Assembly (NCBI GenBank): GCA_037957365.1 | Contig: JARHVA010005352.1 | Coordinates: 646,501-710,500, forward strand | Length of the DNA: 64,000 nucleotides | From: Torreya grandis | Taxonomy: Eukaryota; Streptophyta; Pinopsida; Cupressales; Taxaceae | Reading direction: 5' to 3' | Part shown: piece by piece, positions 11,773-24,424 of the stretch | How the letters are laid out: every line of letters starts with the position of its first letter | Position numbering within the stretch: the first letter of the stretch is position 1 | Program-made: the position numbers and the translations under genes | The notes under the pieces: model-generated | Told to the model about the DNA's origin: nothing | What the model saw: the letters and a program-made list of their open reading frames with translations, nothing else | Database searches by the model: none

Positions 11773-11895
11773 TACATTACAGTGAATCCAATTTAAATAT
11801 TATCCCACCTTTGGTTGTATCATGTTCATGTTCATGTTTCTATTTTTATCTTATTAGTGACATATTAAAAATATTATATATTTTTAGTCCAAAAA

Positions 11896-12110
11896 TATCA
11901 ACCAACCAAATATAGTTTTCTTAGTTTTATCAATTGTATTGACCAAATTGATACAATTACCTATTTGTACAAAACTATATCATCCAATCCAACACATTTT
12001 TTAATTTTTTCAAAGTACATCAACCAAAATGTTATAGTTTTATTTTATGGGTTTTCTTCCAACTATATCGACCAATTTTATACCAATTTGATTTTTTAAT
12101 TATATCAATA
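11896..12110. repeat. ~42-bp degenerate minisatellite, copy 1
   Basis: About five units of 40-49 bp, each opening with a variant of TATATCAACCAAATTNATA followed by a T-rich part (units start near 11896, 11937, 11979, 12017 and 12064). The same unit recurs at 21436-21600. Confidence 0.6.
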
Positions 12111-12376
12111 CATGTTGTGTCTTTCGATTTCAATATATATCATATTTATTTTTATTTTTATTTTTTTATTAATTTGAATATGTTATGGTGGTTATAAAAA
12201 TTATATAAGTTATTGATATGGGAAAATTGATCATCAATTTTACCTAAGCCATGGTGTGAGGGGTACTTCCCTAATACTTAAGCCATTGGACAAAAATATA
12301 TAAAAACCTTCACTTACACACATATCATGGTATATCAGAACTTCCTATCGGTGAGTTGATATATATCATATCCAGT

Positions 12377-12378
<2 letters not shown>
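12111..12378. other. AT-rich DNA, nothing recognised
   Basis: No domain or frame of note. Short T/A-rich runs only. Confidence 0.5.
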
Positions 12379-12426
<48 letters not shown>

Positions 12427-12438
12427 TACATACATACA

Positions 12439-12470
<32 letters not shown>

Positions 12471-12498
12471 CATACATACATACATACATACATACATC
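12379..12498. repeat. Compound microsatellite (TA)n(CA)n(CATA)n
   Basis: About 120 bp: a TA run to about 12415, a short CA run, then some 17-18 CATA/TACA units with one interruption. The Tyr/Ile/His-rich open frames over it are an artefact of the repeat. Confidence 0.97.
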
Positions 12499-13018
12499 AA
12501 AAACTTCATCTCAATCCAGCTCTTTCTTTAGTGATAATATATTTGAAGTCACTACACTCAACCTTACAGATCTAGCTCAATGGAACATTCAAAATAGATA
12601 TCTTATTTCCATATTGATTAATATTCTATCATACCCAAAAAACATACACTTTACACAACGTGGCATTAAAAACATCAAACTCACCGAGCAACTCTATCTT
12701 GGAACCCCTAACAAACCTAATCAAGTGATATTTAAAATAATAAAAATAGTGGGTTGTTTAAAGTGTAAAAAAAATCTTTTTCACATAGATATTTAGTAGG
12801 TTTAATGACTTGTGTGGATGACATAATTTTTTAAGGCATTGGGTATGAACAGGTCTCATGGTCAAACCTCGTCACTACAAAATAAATTTATTTTATATTA
12901 TTTAAATTTGAAAAAAATATGGGTGTTAATTATTGATATGTGGTGATGATTTTAAAGGGGTCATTTAATTTATAAATTAGGATGTTCGCATATTTTCATA
13001 ACATGTATATAGTGTCAT
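12499..13018. other. No gene recognised
   Basis: One frame stays open to about 12796, but only because it continues from the microsatellite; its residues match no family I know. The rest has dense stops. Confidence 0.45.
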
Positions 13019-13359
13019 TGTTGGTGTAGTCTTTTTCCCACTATATGTTTTTACATACATGGTTTAGTTATCTTTCTTAGGTGTCATTTAGGTGTTTAAT
13101 AAAGGTCATTGGGGAAGGTAATCCCACATTCATGAGGATGTGTGGATATTTATATCTTCCACATATATATGTACCTTTCCTAAATATATTTGGCTAATTA
13201 TTCTAGAACCAACCATGAATGCTATTGAATTTGAATGCTATTACACATTGTGAAGTTTGTTCATCTCATATGTTCATGATTTCACCACTCCATACAAATT
13301 CACCTTCATTAACTTGATCATATCAAATTATTAATCCTTAAGTGTGGCCCACTCTGACA
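13019..13359 (+). repeat. Small-element 5' LTR
   Basis: 341 bp, TGTTGG...CTGACA. Aligned by eye to 15833-16172 over its full length. Confidence 0.8.
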
Positions 13360-13371
13360 TGGTATTAAAGC
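13360..13371 (+). promoter_or_regulatory. Primer-binding site of small element
   Basis: TGGTATTAAAGC, two changes from TGGTATCAGAGC (initiator Met tRNA), directly after the LTR. Confidence 0.8.
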
Positions 13372-15820
13372 GGTAATTGTAGATGAATTCCCTCGATTCT
13401 ATTATGATCTCACTCGCATTATAACTCTTTTTTGGTGTTCTTCATGATCTCAATTGTTTCAAGTGTTTGTTGGGATTTATAGAAAACATGTGAAAATATA
13501 TACCATTGGGATATCCAAATGAAAAATGACATTAGATTTAGAAGGTGACAAAACTATAAGATCATTTGTAAACATGACCTATTTTTGTGATAAGTCATTT
13601 TTTACCATTTTAGAGGGTTTAATGGTTTTTTTAAGATCTCATGCATATCTATATTGTCTAGTTGTATAAGAGTAAACTAGGTTTGGGTTTTATTGGGTTT
13701 TTACAAAAACTTAGTGGGTCTTTACTAATTTTGGAGGAAGTCATGCAATTTTTTTATAGATCTAAGGTTTTGTGTGCAGGTTTGGCATTTTTGAAAAATA
13801 TGTAGTATTTGTTTGGTGATTATTTGGATTGGTGTTTGATTTAAATAAATTCAGCACACATCATGATTGACTTTACCTAATTTTTGGGTGTGACATATTT
13901 GGTGATTGTATCTATGTCTGACTATGCCTACAACTATAATTGTGTGTGACTATACTACACCTACAATTACTTTAGATTGTACCTAATTTTTTGCATGTGC
14001 CACCATACCTAAATCTAATTGAATATATTTTTATAACCTAATTATAATATACTTATGCCCTATGTCTATGTTTTCTTGGACTACATGACTTGTTAGAACA
14101 TGTCAAAATTAAACTAGTGAAGTATCAGATTATTTGTAGGCAAAGTGGAGTATTTTTTAGGGTGCTATCCCATGAATAAAATCAATCAAAAATGGAAGAA
14201 CTCATCCTCACATGTATCCCATAATCACATGAAAATAAAGCCTTGGTCAAAATCAACCCAAGGGATATGGACTTTTTCAATGAAAATTTGAGTTTAAATT
14301 ATTTTTCAAGCACAAAAAAGTTTCATTTTGGAAGGTGAACTTTTTTTAAGTTTTCAAACTCACATAATTTTCAACCCATAATTCTTTTTTAGGTGTCATT
14401 TTTTTTAAATGTGATTTTTTATCTCTATGCATTTATGATATTCTCAAGCCTTGTAAAATTGATCCTTTATAGATTTAAGGGGGGTTGTATATATTCTTCT
14501 CTTTTACACACTTGTGTTACTTCTATATGTGTGTTGATTGTATTCACACTTAAATGTGCTAATTTTGAAGGCACTCTAATATAATGTTCCACCCCATGTA
14601 ATATTAGGGGGAGTTTGGTGACTATTACACAAATGTTCTATTTGGGCACATTTTCAACTTAATATGATGTCCATCACATTGAGTGTGTATGGTTACTTGT
14701 GGCCATGTTGACTCACCTACCTCTACTTGAAATTTATTAGTAGATGAGGAGAGTTAATTATAAACCAATTATTTTTCTTATAAATACCAACTATGTTTCT
14801 TGGCATACATATATGAAACACTTGAACATGAAAAAGAGTCACAATCCTTTCTTATATGGATAAATTCCTAACCCTACTAGTTTGGATTTATATAATAAGT
14901 GGTATAACACTTGTGATAAGGTTTTTGGTCACTTATTATTACATGTTTCCTTAGATTTTCATTTCCATGTGGATCATACATAGTATCCATAAACTATTTG
15001 CAGCACACTTCAAATTTTTTATAGATCCTACTGAGATTTTTATCACTCATCATCTTCTATAATCTCTTTAGATATTATTTTAATCTCTACTCCTACTTCT
15101 ATTTCTTGTGATGAGTCATTCTAGATGGATAATTCTCTTTCTTATATCGAGCCACCATTACATGACTAGATTCTACCAGACCTTAGTTTTCCTTTTGTAT
15201 AATGTACATCCACTCCTATCCAAGATATTGATTTTATATAGGCATCATGTATTTATAATTCAGAGGACTATACTAGTGATACTACACTTATTGAGAGCAT
15301 TGATTTCTCATCTCTTCCTATAGATACTCATTATATGGATTTGTGTGATTCATCTGTACTCTCTTCTTTAGTTTAAATATTTTTTGAGACATGATCCACA
15401 CTTTACATTGATATTATTTTGGTGAATGTTCCATGTTCTTATTGTGATAGGTTCACTTCAATGGAATTTATTTAATTTGTATACATGATCTTTCTATACC
15501 TATGCCAGACTTAAATTTTGGACCATACTAAAAAATATTCATACTAATACCTTCATATTCCATTATGGAATGGGTATAATTTTAGTGCACTTATTGTATT
15601 CTTCCTCTATAAAAGGGTAGAAACATTATTCAATGTGGATGGCACTTATTAAGTCTTCAGGCAAAGGATCTCAGCATTTACCTTGGTCATTTTATGAGAT
15701 CTACTATATGAAACATCATCATCTTCTATGGGGAATTATTAATTATATATTTTCTATGTACTTTCATATTTCATCAGGGCTCATTGATATGAGCAAATTC
15801 TACTAAAAACCTAAGTTATG
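13372..15820 (+). other. Interior of small element, no identified domain
   Basis: AT-rich, with stops in all frames. From about 15095 to 15370 one plus frame reads as an Asp/Ser/Pro-rich protein-like stretch (for example CTSTPIQDIDFI and SIDFSSLPIDTHYMDLCDSS) with few stops. It resembles no family I know and may be the last trace of a coding interior. 14393-14584 is a hydrophobic T-rich open frame, probably chance. Confidence 0.4.
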
Positions 15821-15832
15821 CTTAAGTGAGGA
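15821..15832 (+). promoter_or_regulatory. Polypurine tract of small element
   Basis: CTTAAGTGAGGA just before the 3' LTR. Similar in form and place to the Copia tract AAGTGGGAGAT. Confidence 0.55.
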
Positions 15833-16172
15833 TATTGGTTTAGTATTTTTCCAACCATGTGGTTTTACGTACATGATCTAGTTAGCTTGATTATGTTTCA
15901 CTTAGGTGTTTAATAAAGGTTATTAGGGAAGATAATCCCAAATTCATGAGGATGTTAGGATATGTCTATCTTCCACCTATATAAGTACCTTTCCTAAAAT
16001 TATATGGCTAATTAATATATAACCAACTAGGAATGTTATTACATTTGAATGCTTCTACACATTGTGAATTTTCTTCCTCTCATATGCTCATGATTTCACT
16101 ACTCCATATAGATTCACCATCATGGATTTAATCCTACTATTTATCTATCCTAAAATTTAGCCCACTCTAATA
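15833..16172 (+). repeat. Small-element 3' LTR
   Basis: 340 bp. Starts TATTGG (for TGTTGG) and ends CTCTAATA (for CTCTGACA); the terminal dinucleotides have mutated. Confidence 0.78.
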
Positions 16173-18180
16173 GGCACTATACCTTTTAATTTGGGGTTAA
16201 AAATTCATAAAGTGAGGTGGGATAAATATTAATATGGTGGCACTATTTCTAAAGTGAAGGCTTTATCACTTAGAGAGGTAAAATATTATTGAGGCCAAAT
16301 ACTTTTATTAAGTTGAATTTATTTAAAGTGGAGGAATGTTTTATATAAAGTGGGGCATAAATCCTAGATAAAGTGGGGAAAATATTTTTTAACATCAGTG
16401 TTACATAATTGGGTGGTGCTAAATTTCTATAAAAGGCCTTTTCTTCTAAGGGGAAACTTGGAGTAGAACCTTTGAAGGTGATTTTTATCATAAAAGCAGT
16501 TGACTCAAGAGGGACCCATTTTCAACATTTTTATTCTCCATGATATCTCTTGTATCTACTTACACCCATCTATTGTAATTGTTTCCATTCATATTATAAT
16601 ATAGACACATTATCCATGCTACTCCACATCTATAATTTCAATAATTTTTTCCTAAGTGTGTTTTGTATTGCTCTAATGGCTTATTTATACTGCTTCAAGA
16701 AGTGAACACAAAACTAATGAGGAAAAATTACTTTATATGCTCCCTCAGTCTCAGTAAGGGATCCCTCATTAATTCCTTGTATAAACAAATTGTTATCCTA
16801 CAACATTAGATTGATACATTGGACATACCTTCCCATGAACCTAATCAACCTCTAGTCATTTATAATACACATATTGACCCTAATTTTTAATTATATAAGC
16901 TTGATATTATATTTTTTCTCCTATTTCTTATTTTGTATTCATCCACTTGATGTTTATTTTGATTATGACCTACCAGATCCTATCCAAACCCTTATTCAAG
17001 TTGATCAGATAGAGCCTATTATTATTACACATTTTGAATATCCCATTATAAATTCACCTGCATATATGCCTACCTATTTTGTTAAGCATACCACTACTTT
17101 TGGATCTCACATGATTTGTTACACAAGTCACCATATTAGAGTTTTAGGCATTAGAAATCATCTACATGGAATTGTTTCCCCTATCTAACCTATCAATTGG
17201 ATTGTTTGCCATTGAATTGGTTATGACTGAAATTTGACATATATATTGGAACACTTAATGATAGATCAACTCTATTTTTATTTTTTTCTCTTATGTTTGT
17301 GAGGACATTGTATAACACATGAGATCCATTTCACCTTCACTTAGGCTTACAAATCTTGAGAAAAATTTAGTGTTCATGTCAAACAAGTTTATTATGACAC
17401 ATTACCAAATTTTTTTCACATGTTTTGTTTTTTTCACTTTGAATTGGTTGTAATATCTTCTTCCATATGTATTTATATGGGATGCACTTCAGATCAATTT
17501 TGGTAGTAGTATAAGCATTATCTATGAGGTTACTACACACATGACACATTCATTATTTAGACTCATAGTCTTTTCAATTCTCCTCATACATTATGATGTT
17601 AATTTTCCTAACATCTATTTTTAGGAACAAATCTCATTTTACTAATAAAATCCATTAACAAACTGACAGTCTCCTTTCCTTAAGGAGATTTCCAATTTGT
17701 TCCTTATTTGGTGTTTTTTATGGAATAATTTGTAGTCACATTTAGTATATATATCAATGTAGGGTTTGGTTTTTTATTCTAAATTTGTGCATGTGTGATT
17801 TATTTTGAGTATTTTTTCCCTCTACTTCAGTTTTTCCTCTCCCATCACAACTAGGGCCATCTTATCTTCTTGTGAGATATTTTACTATATCTTTGACATG
17901 TTGATGGTATCATACAAATTAAAGTGAGGATATTTTGGTTAAACTTAGTCTCATGTTGTCTTATTTAATAATTTTAAAATATCATTAAACTTGATGTGGA
18001 GATATTTTGGTGTATATAGTATAATATTTTCCATGTTTGATAAGTTTCACTTTATCCACTCATACATATTTTTTGCATCACTCCACCCAATAAACATTAT
18101 TTTTAAGGGGGGTGAGCATATTGATTTGGGTTTCATATCCATTAAAAACCCTTAGTGTACCACATATTATAGTTTAGGTA
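16173..18180. other. Unclassified, probably retroelement DNA
   Basis: No domain identified. A plausible TATA-like segment, CTATAAAAGGCC, lies near 16430-16441. One plus frame at 16874-17188 is open for 104 codons, with acidic/Pro residues from about 16960 (DYDLPDPIQTLIQVDQIEPI), not a known family. Two purine-rich lines, AAAGTGAGGATATTTTGG near 17923 and GATGTGGAGATATTTTGG near 17994, resemble the polypurine tract at 15821 and may mark another decayed LTR edge. A further purine run (AAGGGGGGTGAG) is at 18105-18116. Confidence 0.35.
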
Positions 18181-21100
18181 GTGTTGGGGTTCTAGATTTG
18201 TACCCTAGCTGAGAAGGGGATTGTTCAGGTCCTTTACTCAAATATAGTCCAATATGGGACTAATCCAAGGCTGTGGGTCACCTATCATAAGGTTACATAT
18301 TTAAATAAGGATAGATTATTTATAGATGTATCACCTATTCTAAAAATAACTGGGAAAAGTAATAGAGAAATAGGTAACAAAGCATGAAAGCATGTAAAGG
18401 AGGTGATGCACTAGTAATGTGACTGTTCATCCACTATATTTGAAATTATAACAAACACTAATGATATCAGATCTGCAACTCCAAATGGCTATATATGCAT
18501 TATTATTTCATGAAAAGGTTCACCAAATGATCAAAAACTAAGGGAATTGATGGGAAGGCTTGGTTTAAGGCACTAACTAGTCAATGTATCCACTTATTAG
18601 CTTTAATAAAATGACATTATAAATGAGACATGACCTATAAAACAATATATTCTAGTAGCTTGGTGATATTCAAGATTTGACAAGGGAGAGATTTCTAACA
18701 CATATGCAAATCAATCTGACATTAACACACTATACCATAATCATGAAATCTAGAAAAGAGTCCTTTATTTATCTCAAGATGTTATCAAGATCAAATCTAA
18801 GTAGAGTCTAGTCATGCCCAAGAGAGGGATTATCAAGCTATGTTCAAGGCTTAAAAGCCTACATGTATAGAAAATAATGAGAGAGAGGGAAATATGCATT
18901 ATAAAAGGATAAATTGCTTATGATGGATTAAAACCAATTCAAGGATGCAGTTGAGTTAGGATCTTATAAAGAAGGCATAATTTCAAAGGCCTTGTGAAAG
19001 AATTTAATGCTCCATTGATCCTTATCTAACCACTAGGTCATCATCTCTAGAATCCACACTAATTCCACTTGATATATTGATGAGGATCAATCCTTTATGC
19101 CTTAGAACTAATAGATTCTTGATTGGTCTATTTTGAGTGGCTAGATGTACCTATTCATCAAGGTTATAATTGAGCATAGATCACTTTATAGATTGAAAAC
19201 CAATAATTTTATTTATTTTCCTATATTTTCTCTATTTATGGAAAGCTTATAGGCCATATAGTCTTACTCTGAACCTATTATGGTTTAAATAAACCTATTA
19301 TTCCATTTGAATCTTGTAAAAATTGAGAGCTTAATATATACATAGGTCTCTTTTTCATCAAAAAACTATCGATCTTGGTCCATATTAGGTCGGAAAGACC
19401 TATTTATATTTTCAAGGCTTTAATGGTAACCATAAATCCCTAAAGTGTCTATCTATTTTAACTTAGATCACCATTTTGACCTTGGTTCCTTTGTTATTAT
19501 CTTTCTTGGGTTGAAAACCATCTCCTTGACCTTCATCAAAATCTCTCAGGGCTCAATCCTACTCATTGGTTGTCAAATTCTAACTTAGACCATTGAATTT
19601 TATAAATGTTGTTCTCTCCATTGATCTGCCTATGCACAAATGCCTAAAAGCCAAGAATTTTATGCCAATTGAATATGCTTATGCCACTTGTCCTTGACTC
19701 ATCATCTCCTTATATTTCTTGATCAATTTGACTCATACATACCATCTGATCAAGATGTATAAGTTCATGCTCACCATATATCTCCCTAGTATCACTTTAT
19801 TATTAATTATTTTACTCCATTAGATTATTGGTATGATTGAATGTGAGCCCTTTATTTAGCTTGAACCTATCCTCTTGTCAGTTATTTCACTTCTTTGGAT
19901 CTTGGATTGATTATCCTGCACTATTGGATTATGTCTAAATTGTATATCTTTCAAGGAATTAAATTAGGGACCTTTTGACTTAGTTGACTCCAGTGCACAT
20001 CATTAGATCTTATGTGTCACTATGAGGACTCCCATAGACCATTAGACTCAAACAACTTCAAACCTTTTAAGGACATTTTGAACTTAAATGGTTACTTGCC
20101 TTGATTAAAATTGACATTCATGTTAACATCAATTGATGTATATGTGGATGTATTTAAAATCCCACAAAATTTCAAATTTAAGCTCATATGGATTTTTTTA
20201 GTGTCTTTATTTTGATTCTCACATGATTGTCATTCATTATTTGATCAACTTTTAAAATTTATATCTTGAAATTTATGAGTCATGGAGGGGCTAAATTTGT
20301 TGGAGATATTCTTGAGGTCAAAAGGAACAAACCCAATTGATCCCTAGTCTCAAAATACTTCTAATTGAAGATATAAAATTTTTAAGTTGACTGGTCCATA
20401 TCTAGTTTGCATGATGTCTTGGTGACGTTCTCACTTATTTGGTTAAGTATGGAAAACGTAGCGAAAATGCATGGGGAGGCAACTTTGGACCTCAATATAT
20501 TTTGATGTGCTTTGGTGGAGGAATTGAAATTTGGTGAAAAATATCTTGGCACAAAAGTGTAGAAACCCATATAACCAATTTTAATTGATTCATCTACACG
20601 TGTGAGATATGGCCTCTTCAAATTGCCTATTTAGACTTTTTGATACTAGATCCAAATGTTAAGATGAATTCAATGAAGAACCAGATGAACTCCGTGTACT
20701 TCCATATCTATAATAAGCACTCTTAACACCACATGGGGGATCTATAAATTTTGGAACTATCCTTATAAGATGACAAACTACACTTTAAGTGGACTTAAAG
20801 TGTTTCAAGAGTTTTGTAATATAGTTAATATTTTCATAAGGCACTATTCTAGTGAATATAGTTAATATTTTTTGTGATCAAGTAGTGGGTCTAGACCATT
20901 CATATAGACATAATTTCATAGTGACATTCCCTCCACTAAAATCATTTTGATTGTACATGGGTACCTTATTATTAATAGTTAGCAAGGCCCATATTTGGTT
21001 TATCTTTATCTCCCTTATCTCCCTAACTATTAAATTATGTGAGGGTGTTAAATTATTCTAAATTAGGTAAATAATAAATTAGTTTAGAATATTGAATTAC

Positions 21101-21435
21101 TATCTCTATTTAGGGAGTTAATAGTTGAGATTTAGAGTTTGGAAGATGCACATAATTGATTAGTGCACCCAAATTTAATAATTTAGCTATATATAATTTA
21201 ATTTATATCTCCTATATATAGTAACTTATATTATGAATTATAACCACCTCATATGATGTGAATATACAAATATAATTTATTATACATGGCTTTATTTTCT
21301 TATTTTATGCTTGACAATGGATTTTTAGTTAGGTAATGACTTACTAGAGTGAACCTAATGAATGATAGTTTTCATCTCTCCTATAATTTCTAGATAGTAT
21401 TATCTAACACAATACTATTTTGTGTTTTTTCTAAG
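18181..21435. other. 3.2 kb with nothing recognised
   Basis: Dense stops in all six frames; no motif, RNA gene, repeat pair or terminal structure found. The 79-codon minus frame at 20382-20621 has no recognisable motif. Probably very old transposon DNA. Confidence 0.5.
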
Positions 21436-21600
21436 TACATAAACCAAATTAATATAGATTTGCATTTTCCTTAAACTACATTAGCCTACCTAATATAGTT
21501 TAATTTTACTAGATTTATTCCAATTGCATTGGTCAACTTGATATAGAATAGTTTGTGACCATACTACATCAACCAAATTCAACCAATTTATTTCCTAATA
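21436..21600. repeat. ~42-bp degenerate minisatellite, copy 2
   Basis: About four units beginning TACATAAACCAAATTAATA, TACATTAGCC..., TGCATTGGTCAACTTGATA and TACATCAACCAAATTC. They share the consensus of 11896-12110, about 9.3 kb away in the same orientation. Confidence 0.6.
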
Positions 21601-21704
21601 TATTTTAGATTGAGTGTTTTCACACTCACCTACATAAGTAAGATTGATTTGGGATTTTATTGTGTATTGTTGAGGACAAACTATTATGCACACGTAAATT
21701 TTTC

Positions 21705-22451
21705 ATAAGGTTATTCCATGGCCAAAATGTCTCCTATTGAGGAATATTTCTTATTTTTACCATATCATTTCACCATGCCTTAGTTTTGGGCATTGTTTAA
21801 ACCATTAGAAATATATTAAAGAGTCCTATAAATTTACTAGTATATTTTTTTATGATTCTCCATATATTTTTAATGATTTTTAAAATGGATTAAAAATATA
21901 TTTTAACATAAAAAATAATCTTTCATAATTTTGGAATAAAATTACACTTTGACCTCTATTTCGATAAATATATATATATCATTGAAAATAGGCTAAAGAG
22001 ACCTAAAAATTTGATCCTATACACTTTTTATGATTCCATATGTATTTTATAAATTTTTAAAAGAAAAAAAAAGTATCTTTTAACATATATCAAAAGATTG
22101 TTTTTTTGTGTTTTAAAAATATAAATATATCCATAGGGAATTATCAAAAGTGTATTAAATGAAATTTAAATCAAAAAAATTGTAGTTATATAAATTTTAT
22201 AAAAATGGAAGTCGAAGTGAATTTTTATTAAAAATTTACATCATATTCTTTTTTGTATGTCAAACTATTCTTTTTGTTCTTTTGATAATCATTAAAACTG
22301 TGTAAAGAATCACCAAAATCATATAAAATGAAAGTTGTATCTTTAATATCTTTCCAACAATTTAAATAATGTATAAAATAGAGTTCAAAGTGAAAATGTA
22401 TTGTAAAATTACTTCAAATAGGAGACATTTTGGCCATGGAAATAGCCTTAT
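21705..22451. mobile_element. MITE-like inverted-repeat element (747 bp)
   Basis: The ends are inverted copies. 21705-21738 reads ATAAGGTTATTCCATGGCCA then AAATGTCTCCTATT; 22417-22451 is its reverse complement with one extra base and one mismatch. The resemblance continues more weakly inward: near 21948-21965, ATTACACTTTGACCTCTA corresponds to the reverse complement of 22380-22407. The interior is very AT-rich and has no transposase. This fits a miniature inverted-repeat or fold-back DNA transposon. No convincing target-site duplication is visible, so the superfamily is open and the true ends may lie a few bases either way. Confidence 0.72.
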
Positions 22452-23308
22452 ATTGAGTGAACATTAATAGTAGATTCTCTTATATTTAATGAGATCACAA
22501 CAACCATTTTTTTTCAAAACCTCGTAGGCCTATTTATTATGAAATCCATTTTATATTGGATTGGTTAGTTGGTTGACACACATAGAATTATGAATATCAT
22601 TATGGGAGAATTTATTTTGCATATTATTTGTGCTTATTTTTGATGAATTAATTTTGGTAATAGTGTGCAAGAGAGATCTTGTGGTTTCTTGAGAAGTAAT
22701 GTATTATTTGACATTGCATCAACTAGATCAATACATTCATTTTATTCAACTACCATTGATGAGGATTGTTTTTTTTCTCTTTATTTAATCAACTAAGTTC
22801 AATCAATATCATATCAAACCATAGTTAGTTTCTAATCGTAGTTAACATTAAGGTATGCCAAATAATGACTAATAGCTATTTATTTTATGGGTGATTTGTG
22901 GTCCATCTACTTATAAATATATAATCTAATTTATCTAGTTAGAATATACTCTATTAATTATGAAATCAAACATACTTGTTGAATTAAAAATTATTGGAAG
23001 TGAAACACATGTTTCCAGAATTGAAATTACTTGGAAAAAAAACATTGATATAATTTAAATTGCTTTGAAGGGATCACACTTATAGTATATTTTCATAAAT
23101 TTAAATTTCATGAGAAAAACACACAATTAATCTATTTTATTTAAAAGGATAATTATTTAGAATTATATTTTTTTAGAACACATATATTAACACATAGACC
23201 TATAATTGAAATATAAAACATTAAATGAAAGAATGAATGAAAATCTTTAAAACATAAAATGATATGAAATAAACATATAAATACCAATCATAGAGACTTA
23301 TTCCTTTG
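22452..23308. other. AT-rich DNA, nothing recognised
   Basis: No frame or repeat worth naming. Confidence 0.5.
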
Positions 23309-23687
23309 TTGAGTGGGACCTTTATCTCCCTTGAAATAAGATTATATCACACTAGACTTGTATAAATTTCATGAAATCAATTCTTCGTTAATTTTAAAAA
23401 TGCTTATAATGCTGGGAAAAGCTTAGTTCTATGCTTCATTCATATACTTGTTATGTAATCTCATTCTATTCTCTCCTCCATATTAGCAAGATTATGTTGT
23501 TTATATGTGACAATTTTTTTACAATAGTTTATTAAAATATACTAACATCATAACAAGACCATAACTAAATAAGATATTTTCTATTGAAAATAGAAAAATA
23601 ACAACATCATTTCAATTTTTCAAGGGACAAACTAGCTGAAGAGTGTTTTAATTGATTTTCATATATTACCTTTGGTTATTTTTTGAT
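23309..23687 (-). repeat. LTR-like repeat, probable 3' LTR part of minus-strand element
   Basis: About 380 bp aligned by eye, in the same orientation, to 56208-56576. Shared landmarks include ATCTCCCTTG, TCATGAAATCAATTCTT, ATTCTATGCTTCA, CTCCATATTA, AACAAGACCATAA and CTACCTTTGG-type blocks. The second copy sits exactly where the 5' LTR of the minus-strand Gypsy element should end, next to its primer-binding site. This copy, beyond the far end of that element's pol, is therefore probably part of its 3' LTR. The extent toward higher coordinates cannot be fixed. Confidence 0.6.
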
Positions 23688-23779
23688 ATAATTTATTGTT
23701 ATATTTGAAACCATTTATATTATAGAAACATTTTTTATTTGATAGGGTAAAATGCTTTTGAAATTGGAGCTATGAACTA

Positions 23780-24420
23780 AGAGGTGAGGGTTTTAACAAC
23801 TGGACCCACATCCAGGCACTATAAAGAGGGAAAGGATCCCCCTAAAATTAAAAAAAATAAAGAGGCTTTGAAGGCTCCCCCAACATTTTAAAATAGAATC
23901 AAATGTACCTATGATCTTGGAGAGATGAGATAACCTAAGGGTTTTAAGGATTCCCACAACTAAGGGTTTTGAGGGTCCCATAACCTACAAGTACAATCAA
24001 GAGGTTTGAAGGATCCTCAAAACTTTAACAAGAGAAATAAAGATCCCAGGGATCAGTTTGAGATAAGATAACATGAGGGTTTTAAAGGTTCCCACAACTA
24101 GGGGTTTTAAGGATCTCTTAACCTATAGAACATAAAGATCGTGCTAAATAATAAAACTCAAAGGGAATTATCCCTTCATCGTGTCTTCTCTAAGGGCACT
24201 ACAAACTAGAAGGTTTACCAGAGAAGGAGGTCTTCTACTACCAAGGTCTTTTACATAGCCTTCATACAATAGATTTATATTTAATGGGTCTATCCTCCCA
24301 CTGAATTTCACAACTTGAAAAAGCACAACAAGGAATAAGCTAAAAAACATGAGATCAAAAGGAAAAGGAGGTCTTCCACTTCCTAGGTCATCCACATTTT
24401 TGGATAAATAACCTCCATGG
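23780..24420. repeat. Degenerate ~138-141-bp tandem duplications
   Basis: TAACCTAAGGGTTTTAAGGA at 23931 recurs as a variant at 24069 (138 bp on), each followed by TTCCCACAACTA and a GGGTTTTNAGG block. Farther on, AGGAGGTCTTCTACTACCAA near 24227 recurs as AGGAGGTCTTCCACTTCCTA near 24368 (141 bp on). Probably one decayed tandem array. Confidence 0.5.
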
Positions 24421-24424
24421 GGAT

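Larger units (their letters stand above)
13019..16172 (+). mobile_element. 3.15-kb non-autonomous LTR element with ~340-bp LTRs
   Basis: Two direct repeats, 13019-13359 (341 bp) and 15833-16172 (340 bp), end-matched and clearly alignable: both contain a TTTAATAAAGGT-type segment, an ATTCATGAGGATGT-type segment and a GATTTCAC-ACTCCATA segment. The left copy begins TGTTGG, ends CTGACA, and is followed at once by a TGGTATTAAAGC primer-binding site. The right copy is preceded by a purine run, AAGTGAGGATA. The 2.47-kb interior shows no gag, RT or integrase I can identify, so it resembles LARD/TRIM-type derivatives. The flanking five bases (GTCAT and GGCAC) match only partly, as expected for an old insertion. 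Confidence 0.8.

Noticed and set aside
12379..12498. CRISPR-like or structured repeat array
   Set aside because: Simple di- and tetranucleotide repeat without spacers, in a plant context.
12356..12796. 146-codon open frame rich in Tyr, Ile, His and Thr
   Set aside because: Its first half is translated microsatellite; the rest has no motif and no support.
17900..18120. Another LTR boundary with polypurine-like lines
   Set aside because: Two similar purine-rich lines are seen, but no matching LTR partner or primer-binding site was found.
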